From positions 1,763,369 to 1,827,368 of the forward strand of contig LR594585.1 of assembly GCA_901538445.1 (NCBI GenBank): a stretch of 64,000 bases of DNA. The letters are read 5' to 3'. A model generated the notes under the pieces. It saw only the letters and a list, made by a program, of their open reading frames with translations. It was not told where the DNA came from and did not search any database. Both the position numbers and the translations under genes were made by a program. Shown here one piece after another: positions 26,696-34,735 of the stretch. Source of the DNA: Gemmataceae bacterium (lineage in GTDB: Bacteria; Planctomycetota; Planctomycetia; Gemmatales; Gemmataceae). The first letter of the stretch is position 1, and the number at the start of each line of letters is the position of its first letter.

Positions 26696-28828
26696 TCACG
26701 CGCTCCACTCGGCGGCGGCGCGGCGGACGCCCTCGGCCAGCAGCGCGTCGCGGTCGGACACCGGTGCCCAGCCGAGCACGCGCTTGGCCTTCGAGCAGTC
26801 GTAGCGGGCGCGGTACGTGCGGCTCTTCCAGTCGCGGAAGCTCGGCAAGCGGCGCTCGGGGTGCCGCACGAGGCACTTCACCAGCCACTTCGCGGCGTCG
26901 CCGGCGTAGTAGCTCAGCGGCGACCGCGGCCGCGCGTCGATCCACGTTCCGAGCGCCTCGGACATCGCCGCGACGTACTCGCGCGGCGTCACGGTCGCGT
27001 CCGCCGCGAGGTTGAACGCTTCGCCATCGATGCCGGGGACATCGAGGCAGCGGACGAGCGCGGCGGCGACGTCGTCGGCGAGGACGAGCGGCACGGGCCG
27101 GGTGCCGTCGCCCCACAGGTGGCACGTCTCGGGCGACGCCCACGACCCGATGCCCCAGTGGTGCGGGTCGCCGCCGGGGCCGATGACGATGGCCGGCCGG
27201 GCGATCACCACGGGCAGTCCGCGGTCCTTGTGCAGCGCGAGCAGTTCGCGCTCGGCCTCGGCCTTGGCGCGGGCGTACAGGTTCCGCCGGTGGACCTTCG
27301 GGTCGAGCGGCGTCGCCTCGGTAATGACTTCGTCGCGGCCGCTGTAGTAACTGTCGGTCGTGCCCGTGTAGACGAGCCGCTTCACCCCCGCGGCCAGGCA
27401 CGCCTCGGCGACCGCGCGCGTCACGGCAACGTCGTCCCGCAGGTACTCGGCCCACGTCCGCGAGTTCGACCGGGCGAGGTGGATGACCCCCGTGATGCCG
27501 GTCAGAGCGCTCATGAGGTCGCCGGGGCGGCTCAGGTCGCCCCGGACCACGTCCACACCGGCCGCTCGCAGCTCGGGGGGTACGGAAGACGGGTCGCGCG
27601 CGAGCACCCGCACGCGCCGGCCGGCGGCCGCCATGCGCTTCACGAGCGCGCGACCGATGAACCCGGTGCCGCCGAGGACCAGCGCGTCGGGCGGCGTGAG
27701 AACGGCGGCGGGTGCTGCGGCTGCGGGAACGGGCGCGGCCGCGGCGGCTTCCGGGTCGTGCCCGGCGGCGCGCGCGATGTCGAGGCACAGGTTCACCACC
27801 GACGCGCCGAACGCCGCGGTGAGCCGCGGGTCGGCGGTGCCGCTCAGCCCCGCGTAGAAGTGTCGCACGGCCCGTGCGATGCTCGCCCCGAACGGGTTCC
27901 CGTGCTTGACGAGTTTCAGCTTCGAGAAGACGTACCGCGCGAGGGTGCCGCGGGCCTGGCGGGTGATCGCCTTCGCCTCGGTGCGGCTGCGGGCGTAGCG
28001 GTCGAAGTCGGTCGGGAGGTGAGTGCGGCGGCGGAGGACGTAGGTGCCGGCCTCGAAGTCCACGACCGCGGTGCCGGCGGTGCCGCGGACCTCGACGCGG
28101 TGCTCGGTGAACCCCGGGCCGAACGACGCCCGCACGTCGGCGGCCGCGCGGCCGTGGTGGGTGGTCACCAGCCACCGGCGGTAGAACGTGCCGCCGCTCG
28201 GCAGCGGCACCGGGTCGAGCGCCTCGGCGGCCACGCGGTCGGGCGGGCCGCACAGGTCGAGCACGTGCGCCGCGAGGTGCGGGCCGACCTCGAGCATGAT
28301 GTTCGCCGGGTGCCGGAACACCCACGCGCCGAACGGCCCGCCGCGGAGCTGGCCGAACTCCTTCGCCCACACGACCGTGACGTGCTCGACGCGCCCGAGC
28401 CGCCCGGCCGCGAGGTCGACCTTGAGCTGCTCGTAGCCGGCGGTGAAGAGGAAGTTGTGCCCGACGGCGAGCTTCGCATCGGTGCCGGCGCGTGCGGCGA
28501 GGTCGCCGGCGTCGTCGGCTCGCACGCACAGCGGCTTCTCGATGTACGCCGCGACGCCGCGGCCGAGCAGCGTGCGGGCGGCCGCGGCGTGAGCGGTCGG
28601 CGGCAGGAGAACGTGAACCGCGTCAAGGTTCGCCTCGGCGAGCATGTCGTCGAGCGTCGCGAAGGCGCGTTCGGCCCCGCACTTCGCCGCGAGCGCCTCG
28701 GCCCGGCCGGTGCTCTGGTCGCACACCGCCACGACCCGCGCGCCGCTGACCGACCGCAGCGCCTTGCTGTGCCAGTCGGCGATGTACCCGGCCCCGAGCA
28801 GGCCGACGCAAATGGTGGGCGACCTCAC
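26696..28828 (-). CDS. Gfo/Idh/MocA oxidoreductase fused to an SDR epimerase
   Basis: A 710-residue two-enzyme fusion. Residues 1 to about 350 form a Gfo/Idh/MocA dehydrogenase: ICVGLLGAGYIADWHSKAL binds NAD(P), and AYIEKPLCV carries the EKP motif. An Ala/Pro-rich linker (about 355-378) leads to an extended SDR domain: LVLGGTGFIGRALV (GxxGxxG, about 384-390), then TGTTDSYY and the catalytic YARAK (about 517-521). The combination would allow oxidation and epimerisation or reduction of a nucleotide sugar by one polypeptide. The start is GTG 28828, overlapping the upstream GT2 stop by four bases (GTGA). The fusion is real in sequence: no stop or frameshift is needed between the halves. Confidence 0.9.
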   Translation of the reverse strand: MRSPTICVGLLGAGYIADWHSKALRSVSGARVVAVCDQSTGRAEALAAKCGAERAFATLDDMLAEANLDAVHVLLPPTAHAAAARTLLGRGVAAYIEKPLCVRADDAGDLAARAGTDAKLAVGHNFLFTAGYEQLKVDLAAGRLGRVEHVTVVWAKEFGQLRGGPFGAWVFRHPANIMLEVGPHLAAHVLDLCGPPDRVAAEALDPVPLPSGGTFYRRWLVTTHHGRAAADVRASFGPGFTEHRVEVRGTAGTAVVDFEAGTYVLRRRTHLPTDFDRYARSRTEAKAITRQARGTLARYVFSKLKLVKHGNPFGASIARAVRHFYAGLSGTADPRLTAAFGASVVNLCLDIARAAGHDPEAAAAAPVPAAAAPAAVLTPPDALVLGGTGFIGRALVKRMAAAGRRVRVLARDPSSVPPELRAAGVDVVRGDLSRPGDLMSALTGITGVIHLARSNSRTWAEYLRDDVAVTRAVAEACLAAGVKRLVYTGTTDSYYSGRDEVITEATPLDPKVHRRNLYARAKAEAERELLALHKDRGLPVVIARPAIVIGPGGDPHHWGIGSWASPETCHLWGDGTRPVPLVLADDVAAALVRCLDVPGIDGEAFNLAADATVTPREYVAAMSEALGTWIDARPRSPLSYYAGDAAKWLVKCLVRHPERRLPSFRDWKSRTYRARYDCSKAKRVLGWAPVSDRDALLAEGVRRAAAEWSA

Positions 28829-29820
28829 ACCGTCCCCTTGGTCTTGTACTCGATGATCCGGGCCTGGGTGCCGCGCACGCGGCCGAGGTAGAACTTCGCG
28901 AGCCCGACGGCCTCCGGGAGCCGCCCGGCGACGCACGACGCGGCGTAGGCCAGCGCGTGCCGGCGGCGGGGCACGCGCCGGCGCAGGCCCCAGTACGTCT
29001 TCGCGAGCTGGAGCGGGTACAGGGCGAGCAGCGCGAGGCTCGCGCCGGCGGTGGGCCACGCCAGCCCGAGCGCCGCGAGCGGCACCCCGAGCCCCCACAC
29101 CACCACCCGCCGCTGCTCGCGGACGAAGTGCCGCTCCGGGCCGCGGCCGTGCAGCGCCGCGCCGTTGGCGTAGGCGAACCCGCACCGCACCGCCCGCTTC
29201 CACCACTGGCTCGCGCGCGTCATCGCCGCGTCGTGCGTCGCCATGTCGTCCGGCAGCCGCACGATCGTCCACCCGGCGCGCCGCAGCCGCAGGCAGAACT
29301 CGTCGTCCTCCGCGGCGATCAGGCCGGGGTCGAACCCGCCGACCGCGGCGGTCGCCCCGGCGCGGACGAACATGTTCCCGCTGCACGCCTTGACCTCGCC
29401 GAGCGGGATGTCCCACTCGATGTCGCGGAACCGGTTGTAGATGGAGGCGTCGGGGAACCGCTCGCGGAGGGTGCCGCACACGGCCGCGAGGTCCGGCCGG
29501 CGGTCGAGCTCGGCGGCGGCGCGCTCGAGCCACGCGGGGGCGACCTCGCAGTCGCCGTCGATGAACTGCACGTACTCGAGGTCGGGGCACAGTTCGCGGA
29601 GCCGGTCGAACCCGGCGTTGCGGGCGCGGGCCGCCGTGAAGGGGGTACTCATGTCGAGGTTCACGACCTCGACGCCGAGCGAGCGGGCCAGTGCGACGCT
29701 GTCGTCGGTGGAGCCCGAGTCCACGTACACGACCGCCGCGCGGCCGGCGACCGACCCGAGGCCGAGCCGGAGCCGGTCGCCCTCGTTGCGACCGATCGCG
29801 ACCACTCCGATGCGGCTCAT
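28825..29820 (-). CDS. family 2 glycosyltransferase with C-terminal membrane helices
   Basis: A 331-residue GT2. The GT-A domain starts IGVVAIGRNEGDRL; VYVDSGSTDDS and the DxD-containing FIDGDCEVAPAW bind the nucleotide sugar and metal, and AAEDDEFCLRLRRAGW is the acceptor-side block. About two hydrophobic segments near residues 235-285 should anchor it to the inner face of the membrane. ATG 29820 has AGGAG upstream. It follows the polymerase-like gene by 65 nt and overlaps the next gene by four bases. Confidence 0.92.
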   Translation of the reverse strand: MSRIGVVAIGRNEGDRLRLGLGSVAGRAAVVYVDSGSTDDSVALARSLGVEVVNLDMSTPFTAARARNAGFDRLRELCPDLEYVQFIDGDCEVAPAWLERAAAELDRRPDLAAVCGTLRERFPDASIYNRFRDIEWDIPLGEVKACSGNMFVRAGATAAVGGFDPGLIAAEDDEFCLRLRRAGWTIVRLPDDMATHDAAMTRASQWWKRAVRCGFAYANGAALHGRGPERHFVREQRRVVVWGLGVPLAALGLAWPTAGASLALLALYPLQLAKTYWGLRRRVPRRRHALAYAASCVAGRLPEAVGLAKFYLGRVRGTQARIIEYKTKGTV

Positions 29821-29885
29821 CTCGGGCTCCTGGGCGGGGGCGACAGAGTCTCCGTAGGGCCGAGAGGAGCAAACCCGGTGCCGGC

Positions 29886-31409
29886 TCAGGCCCGTCGGGG
29901 ACGCCGCAGCAGCCGCGAGACGGGCCGGGCCGGCTTGACCCGCCACCGGCCCGCAGGCGCGTCGGCGGGCGGGGCCGGGGCCGGCGCGTCCCGGCGCAGG
30001 GCCACCAGCGCCCCGAGCACGAGGACGTATACCGGGTTGAACATCGCGTTCAGCACGCAGTCGATCGAGTACACGGCGAGGACGGCCGCCGCGGCGGCGG
30101 TCGGGGCGGCGGCCGGGTCGGTCCAGAGCCGCGCCCCGTGCCGGACGAGGACCAGCGCCACGGGCATGATGAGAACGACGCCGAGCGTGACGAGGCCGAT
30201 GATCCCGCGCTTGCCGAGGACGATGATCCACATGCCGTCGGCCACCGTCGTGGCGCGGCCGTACTCGTCGTACACGCGGCTCCGGCCCCACCCGCCCCAC
30301 CCGACGATGGGCCGCTCCAGCGCCCGCGCGACCAGCACGCTCTCGTTCTGAAAGCGGAACTCCAGCGACTGCGCCCGGTCGGCCCCGACGGCCGAATCGA
30401 CGAGCGCCAGCGCCTGGTTCACGTCCCACACCCCCTGGGTCCGCACGAGGCAGTACGCGGGGGCCGCGCACAGCACGAGGGCGATCGGGAGCGACCGGCC
30501 CGCGGCCCGCGACGCGAACAGCGCCGCCAGCGCGACGGCCCCGAGCACGAGCGCCCCTGTGGACTTGCACGCCACCGCGACCAGCCCGAGGCCGACCGCG
30601 ACCCACAGGCCGCTCACCCGCCGGCCGCCCGGCAGTGGGATCACCCCGAGCGCCCCGTTCGCCCGCAGCCACACGGCCGCGACCGCCCCGGCGACCATCC
30701 AGAACCCGACGGCCAGCCCGTGCTCCATGAACACCATCGGGCGGTAGCCCGAGAACCGGATGCTCTGCCCGAACTCGTGCTGGTGGAACCCGTACACCCA
30801 GCGGTGCAGTTGCGGGCTCACGGCGGTTTCGAGGAGGCACAGCGGCGCGTACGCGGCGGCCCCGATCACGACCGCAAGGACGAGGTCGCGGAGCTTGGCC
30901 GCGTCGGTCACGTAGAGCCGCGCGAGGAGGTACGGCAGGCCCCACGCGAGCGTCACCTCGGCCGCCTGCACCAGCCCCTCGTACAGGTCGGAGTAGTCGA
31001 GGACCGCCAGCACGCGGCTGACCGGTCCGGCCCCGACCGGGACGTACCCGGAGATCGGGTCGTCGTACACGAGGCTGTTGGCGAGCGCCGTGACCACCGC
31101 GCCGCCGCACCACGCGAGCATCGGGAGGTCGAACCACCGCGGGCGGGCCGCGAGCCACCGCCGGGCGTCGAACAGCACCGACCCGGCCACGAGCCCGATC
31201 CCGACGGCGTTCTCCTTGGTCAGCTTGATGAGGGCCACGCCGATCGGCCGCGGCACGCCCTCGATGTACTCGGCGGCCCCGTACTCCGGGAGGAACAGCG
31301 TCCCGACGACGTAGACCCCGATCACCGTTCGGTGCCCGGGGTAGCGCCGCACCAGCAGAACGGACCCGAGGACGGCGGCGAGGATGGCGAGGCGGCCCAG
31401 GAGCATCAT
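29886..31409 (-). CDS. O-antigen ligase/polymerase-like membrane protein
   Basis: A 507-residue protein with about 12 hydrophobic helices and a large outside loop (about 240-265) containing HQHEFGQSIRFSGYRPMVFMEHG. It fits the Wzy/WaaL/O-antigen ligase superfamily. It also contains GWGGWGRSRVY, a conserved periplasmic block of that superfamily. The expected role is polymerising or transferring lipid-linked oligosaccharide on the outer face of the inner membrane. The start overlaps the flippase stop by four bases (ATGA). The C-terminus is a basic, Pro-rich tail in the cytoplasm. Confidence 0.87.
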   Translation of the reverse strand: MMLLGRLAILAAVLGSVLLVRRYPGHRTVIGVYVVGTLFLPEYGAAEYIEGVPRPIGVALIKLTKENAVGIGLVAGSVLFDARRWLAARPRWFDLPMLAWCGGAVVTALANSLVYDDPISGYVPVGAGPVSRVLAVLDYSDLYEGLVQAAEVTLAWGLPYLLARLYVTDAAKLRDLVLAVVIGAAAYAPLCLLETAVSPQLHRWVYGFHQHEFGQSIRFSGYRPMVFMEHGLAVGFWMVAGAVAAVWLRANGALGVIPLPGGRRVSGLWVAVGLGLVAVACKSTGALVLGAVALAALFASRAAGRSLPIALVLCAAPAYCLVRTQGVWDVNQALALVDSAVGADRAQSLEFRFQNESVLVARALERPIVGWGGWGRSRVYDEYGRATTVADGMWIIVLGKRGIIGLVTLGVVLIMPVALVLVRHGARLWTDPAAAPTAAAAAVLAVYSIDCVLNAMFNPVYVLVLGALVALRRDAPAPAPPADAPAGRWRVKPARPVSRLLRRPRRA

Positions 31410-32908
31410 GGCTCGCTGCCCTCCGCCGGGACGGCCGCGGGCCGGGCGCGCCGCACGAGCCACCGGAGCGGGCGGGGCGCGGGGGCCGGGGCGGCCCACG
31501 CGGCGTACACCGCGGCCCACACCACCGTCAGCACCACCCCGGCGGTGAGCGGCAGCGCGACCCGCCCGACGGCCCCTTCGAGCGCGCGCTCGCTCAAGAG
31601 GTAGAGCCCGAACAGTGCGGCCGCGAGCAGCGTCACGCCGGCGTCCTCGGGCACCGCGGTCACCCCGGAGCGGCGGAGGGCCGCGGCGACGACCGCGTAC
31701 CGCACCGCCTCCGCGGCCGCGACGCCGAGGACCAGCCCGGGCAGGCCCGCGAGCTCGAACCCGCCGAACAGGAACACCGGCACGCACGCGAGCCGCGCCG
31801 CCTGGGCCAGCGCGAGGGTCCGCGTGTGCCCCAGCGCCAGGACCGTCCACTCGCCGGGGACGAGCAGCGCGGTGACCCAGGCGGGAACGGCCAGGAGGCG
31901 GAGGTACGTGGCGGCGTCGGCGTACCGGTCGTTGTACAGGAGCCGCACGGCCGCCGGGCCGACGCACGCCATGCCGGTGATGAGCAGCGCTGCGGCCGCG
32001 ACCATCGCCCGGTGCGCCCGCGGGAACACGGACCCGAGCGGCTCGCCGTCGCGCATCGCGCCGCTCACGAGCGGGAACATGAGCTGCGCCCCGAGCGCGG
32101 CCAGCACCCCGGCCGGCAGCGCCGCGATCACGACGGCGATGTGGTACACCCCGAGCGTCTCCAGCGACAGCTTCCCGACGGCGAGCCGGTCGGCCTGCGC
32201 CGCGAAGAACGTGCAGGTGCTGCTGACGAACACCCAGCTGCCGAACTGGAGCAACTCGCGGCGGGCCGCGGGCTCCCAGGCGAACCGGGGCCGCGCGAGG
32301 GGCCGCAGCGTGTAGCTCAGGGCCACGTCGCCGAGCGCCGCGGCCACGGCCCCCAGGGCGATCACCGCCAGTTCCAGGTCGCGGGCTTCGCCGCCCGGCC
32401 ACCGGGCGCGGACCGCCGAGAGCGCGACGAGCACCGCGGTGTACGCGGCGACGTACACCCCGACCTCGCGGCGAACGAGCGGCCCGCGGCGGACCTCGCG
32501 GGTGTACGTCCACACCGCCGGGGACGCGAACCCGCCGACGAACCCCGAGAGCCCCGCGAGCGGGATCAGCCACAGCAGCGCCGGCTCGGCGTAGAACGCC
32601 GCCAGCGGCCCCGCGATCGCGACCGCGCCCCCCCACAGGACCGCGCCGAGGAGCACCTGGACCGTCCACGCGGTGTTCAGGAACGCGGGGTCGTCGCCCC
32701 GCTGGTGCTGCACCACGCACTGGCGGACGCCCAGGTCGGAGAACATCGCCAGCCCCTGGATGAACAGGCCCACCAGGGCCATCGTCCCGAGCGCCTGCGG
32801 GGCGACCATCTGGGCCAGGGCGATGTTGAACCCGAACCGGAACACCTGCACCGCGGCGTACCCGGCGACGGTCCAGGCCGTCCCGCTCAGGACACGTCGG
32901 CCGCTCAT
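31406..32908 (-). CDS. polysaccharide flippase (Wzx-like, MOP superfamily)
   Basis: A 500-residue protein with about 12-14 membrane helices. The opening SGTAWTVAGYAAVQVFRFGFNIALAQMV and the block ALGTMALVGLFIQGLAMFSDLGVRQ are typical of Wzx/RfbX-type lipid-linked sugar flippases. It should move undecaprenyl-linked repeat units across the inner membrane for the polymerase encoded next. Start and stop overlap the neighbours by ATGA on both sides, so the GT2-flippase-polymerase trio is translationally coupled. Confidence 0.93.
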   Translation of the reverse strand: MSGRRVLSGTAWTVAGYAAVQVFRFGFNIALAQMVAPQALGTMALVGLFIQGLAMFSDLGVRQCVVQHQRGDDPAFLNTAWTVQVLLGAVLWGGAVAIAGPLAAFYAEPALLWLIPLAGLSGFVGGFASPAVWTYTREVRRGPLVRREVGVYVAAYTAVLVALSAVRARWPGGEARDLELAVIALGAVAAALGDVALSYTLRPLARPRFAWEPAARRELLQFGSWVFVSSTCTFFAAQADRLAVGKLSLETLGVYHIAVVIAALPAGVLAALGAQLMFPLVSGAMRDGEPLGSVFPRAHRAMVAAAALLITGMACVGPAAVRLLYNDRYADAATYLRLLAVPAWVTALLVPGEWTVLALGHTRTLALAQAARLACVPVFLFGGFELAGLPGLVLGVAAAEAVRYAVVAAALRRSGVTAVPEDAGVTLLAAALFGLYLLSERALEGAVGRVALPLTAGVVLTVVWAAVYAAWAAPAPAPRPLRWLVRRARPAAVPAEGSEP

Positions 32909-33933
32909 CGGGTCACCTCGGGCGCGGGGGCGGGGTGTGCGGTCAGCAGGTTGAACCGGACGAAGTCGGCGAGCAGGTGCGGCGGGTCCGGGTCGGGCTT
33001 GGCCTGGAGCCGGCGGCGGACCCGCCACGTCGCGCGGGCCGCGGCCCACAGGGCGGAGGCCACCGCCGCCCGCACCGGGCCGAGGTGCTTCACGAAGTAC
33101 CGCCGCCGCGCCTCGAGCCAGTACCGGGGCACCCGCCGCGTCACCTTCGCCGCGTCGCTCATGCCGGTCGCCTGCCCGACGAGGTGGACGACGCGGCTGG
33201 CGGGCACGGCCCAGCACTCCCACCCGGCCCGCGCCGCCCGGCGGCAGAAGTCCACCTCCTCGAAGTACAGGAAGTAGCCCTCGTCGAGGAACCCGATCCG
33301 CTCGAACACCTCGCGGCGGACCAGCATGCTCGCCCCGCACACCCACTCCGTCCGGTGGGCGTCGGCCCGCGGCACCGGGGCCACGACGTACCGCGACAGG
33401 GCGCGGCTCACGAGGCCCAGCCGCAAACCGTTTTCGAGTTCCGACGCGACCGTGTGGAACCGGAACGCCGACCGCTGCGGGGTGCCGTCCGGGTCCTCGA
33501 GCTGGCTCCCGGCGATCCCGGCCCGCGGCCGGGCGTCGAGGAACTCGACCAGCCGCGCGACTGCGCCGGGCCGCACCACGGTGTCGGGGTTCAGGAGCAG
33601 GACGTAGTCGGGCCGGTCGGTTCGGTCGGCGGCGAAGAGCGCCCGCAGGGCGACGTTGTTCCCGGCCGCGAACCCGCCGTACCGCCCGGCCGGGAGGAAC
33701 TCGGCCCACCCGCCCCAGCCGTTCGCGGCGATCGCGGCCGCGATCCGCGCCCCGGACCCGTCGGGCGAGGCGTTGTCCACCACGAGCACCCGCACGCCGG
33801 GTTCGGTGGCGAGCGACGCGAGGCAGTCCACCGTCAGTTCGGCCGTGTTGTAGTTGACCACGACGACGGCGACGCGCGCGGCCCGCGATGTGCAGCCCCG
33901 CGGGGAGCGGTCCGGTTGGGCCGCGGAATCCAT
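32905..33933 (-). CDS. family 2 glycosyltransferase (rhamnosyltransferase-like)
   Basis: A 342-residue GT2. VAVVVVNYNTAELTVDCLASL opens the GT-A fold, VLVVDNASPDGS binds the nucleotide, LLNPDTVV is the DxD-type region, and LDEGYFLYFEEVDFCRRAARAGW is the acceptor block usual in rhamnosyl- and related transferases. A C-terminal amphipathic region is Arg-rich, without clear transmembrane helices. ATG 33933 is chosen for its AGGAGG. That start is only 16 nt from the divergent ATG at 33950, and the two genes share one ribosome-binding palindrome. An upstream in-frame extension would overlap the divergent gene. Confidence 0.9.
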   Translation of the reverse strand: MDSAAQPDRSPRGCTSRAARVAVVVVNYNTAELTVDCLASLATEPGVRVLVVDNASPDGSGARIAAAIAANGWGGWAEFLPAGRYGGFAAGNNVALRALFAADRTDRPDYVLLLNPDTVVRPGAVARLVEFLDARPRAGIAGSQLEDPDGTPQRSAFRFHTVASELENGLRLGLVSRALSRYVVAPVPRADAHRTEWVCGASMLVRREVFERIGFLDEGYFLYFEEVDFCRRAARAGWECWAVPASRVVHLVGQATGMSDAAKVTRRVPRYWLEARRRYFVKHLGPVRAAVASALWAAARATWRVRRRLQAKPDPDPPHLLADFVRFNLLTAHPAPAPEVTR

Positions 33934-33949
33934 CTGGAGACCTCCTACC
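33934..33949. promoter_or_regulatory. 16-nt divergent start region with shared Shine-Dalgarno palindrome
   Basis: GGAGACCTCC at 33936-33945 reads GGAG on the plus strand and GGAGG on the minus strand. It can therefore serve both divergent start codons. There is no room here for promoters, so transcripts must begin inside the opposite genes. Confidence 0.6.
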
Positions 33950-34735
33950 ATGTCCACGCCCGGGATCGCCGCCCGGCCGCAGCCGGTCAACGTGTGGGGC
34001 CTGCCGCTGGCCCCGCTCACCTTCCGCCAGACCCTCGACGCGGTCGAGGGGCTGATCGCCGCCCGCGAGCCCGCGCTCGTCGTCACGGCCAACCTGCACT
34101 ACGCCATGCTCACCGCGCGCCACCCGGACCTCGCCCGGGTGAACCGGTCCGCGGCCCTGGTGGTGGCCGACGGGTGGCCGCTGGTGCTCGCCTCGCGCCG
34201 GACCCGGACCCCGGTGCCCGAGCGGGTCGCGGGGTCCGACCTGGTTCCGGCGCTGTGCGAGCGGGTCGCCCCGCGGGGCGGCCGGGTGTTCCTGCTCGGC
34301 GGGGCCCCGGGGGTCGCCCAGGAGGCCGCCGCGGTCCTCGGCTCGCGGTACCCGGGCCTCAACGTCGTGGGTGCGGAGTGCCCGCCGTTCCGGGCCCTGT
34401 CCCGCGAGGAGACCGCCGCGCTGCTCGCCCGGATCCGCGCCGCCGCGCCCGACCTGCTGTTCGTCGCGTTCGGCCAGCCGAAGGGCGAGCGGTGGCTGGC
34501 CGAACACCTGTCCGAGCTAGGCCCGACGGTGGGCCTTCAGATCGGGGCGTCCCTCGACATGCTGGTCGGCCGCGTGCGCCGCGCCCCGCGTCTGGTCCAG
34601 CGGCTGGGCCTGGAATGGGCCTGGCGCATCGGCACGGAGCCCCGCCGCCTGGCCCCGCGTTACGCGGAGGACGCCGCTTTCCTCGCCCGCCGGCTCCTCG
34701 CCCGCCCCGAGCGCACACGCGTCGTCGGCGGTTGA
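33950..34735 (+). CDS. WecG/TagA/CpsF family glycosyltransferase (GT26)
   Basis: A 261-residue GT26. NVWGLPLAPLTFRQTLDAVE, VVTANLHYAMLTARHPDL, ALVVADGWPLVLASR, RVAGSDLVPALCE, RVFLLGGAPGVAQEAA and DLLFVAFGQPKGERW are the standard family blocks. The C-terminal PRLVQRLGLEWAWRIGTEPRRL is the expected membrane-associating appendage. Members transfer N-acetylmannosaminuronate or related sugars to a lipid-linked acceptor, usually as the second sugar of a repeat unit. It is the only rightward gene within the leftward arm. Its last 219 nt overlap the 3' end of the Wzz-like gene on the other strand. Confidence 0.93.
   Translation: MSTPGIAARPQPVNVWGLPLAPLTFRQTLDAVEGLIAAREPALVVTANLHYAMLTARHPDLARVNRSAALVVADGWPLVLASRRTRTPVPERVAGSDLVPALCERVAPRGGRVFLLGGAPGVAQEAAAVLGSRYPGLNVVGAECPPFRALSREETAALLARIRAAAPDLLFVAFGQPKGERWLAEHLSELGPTVGLQIGASLDMLVGRVRRAPRLVQRLGLEWAWRIGTEPRRLAPRYAEDAAFLARRLLARPERTRVVGG

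Noticed and set aside
26696-28828. Two adjacent genes rather than a fusion
   Set aside because: One frame runs through both domains with no stop and a plausible Ala/Pro linker. No start codon with a ribosome site precedes the SDR half.
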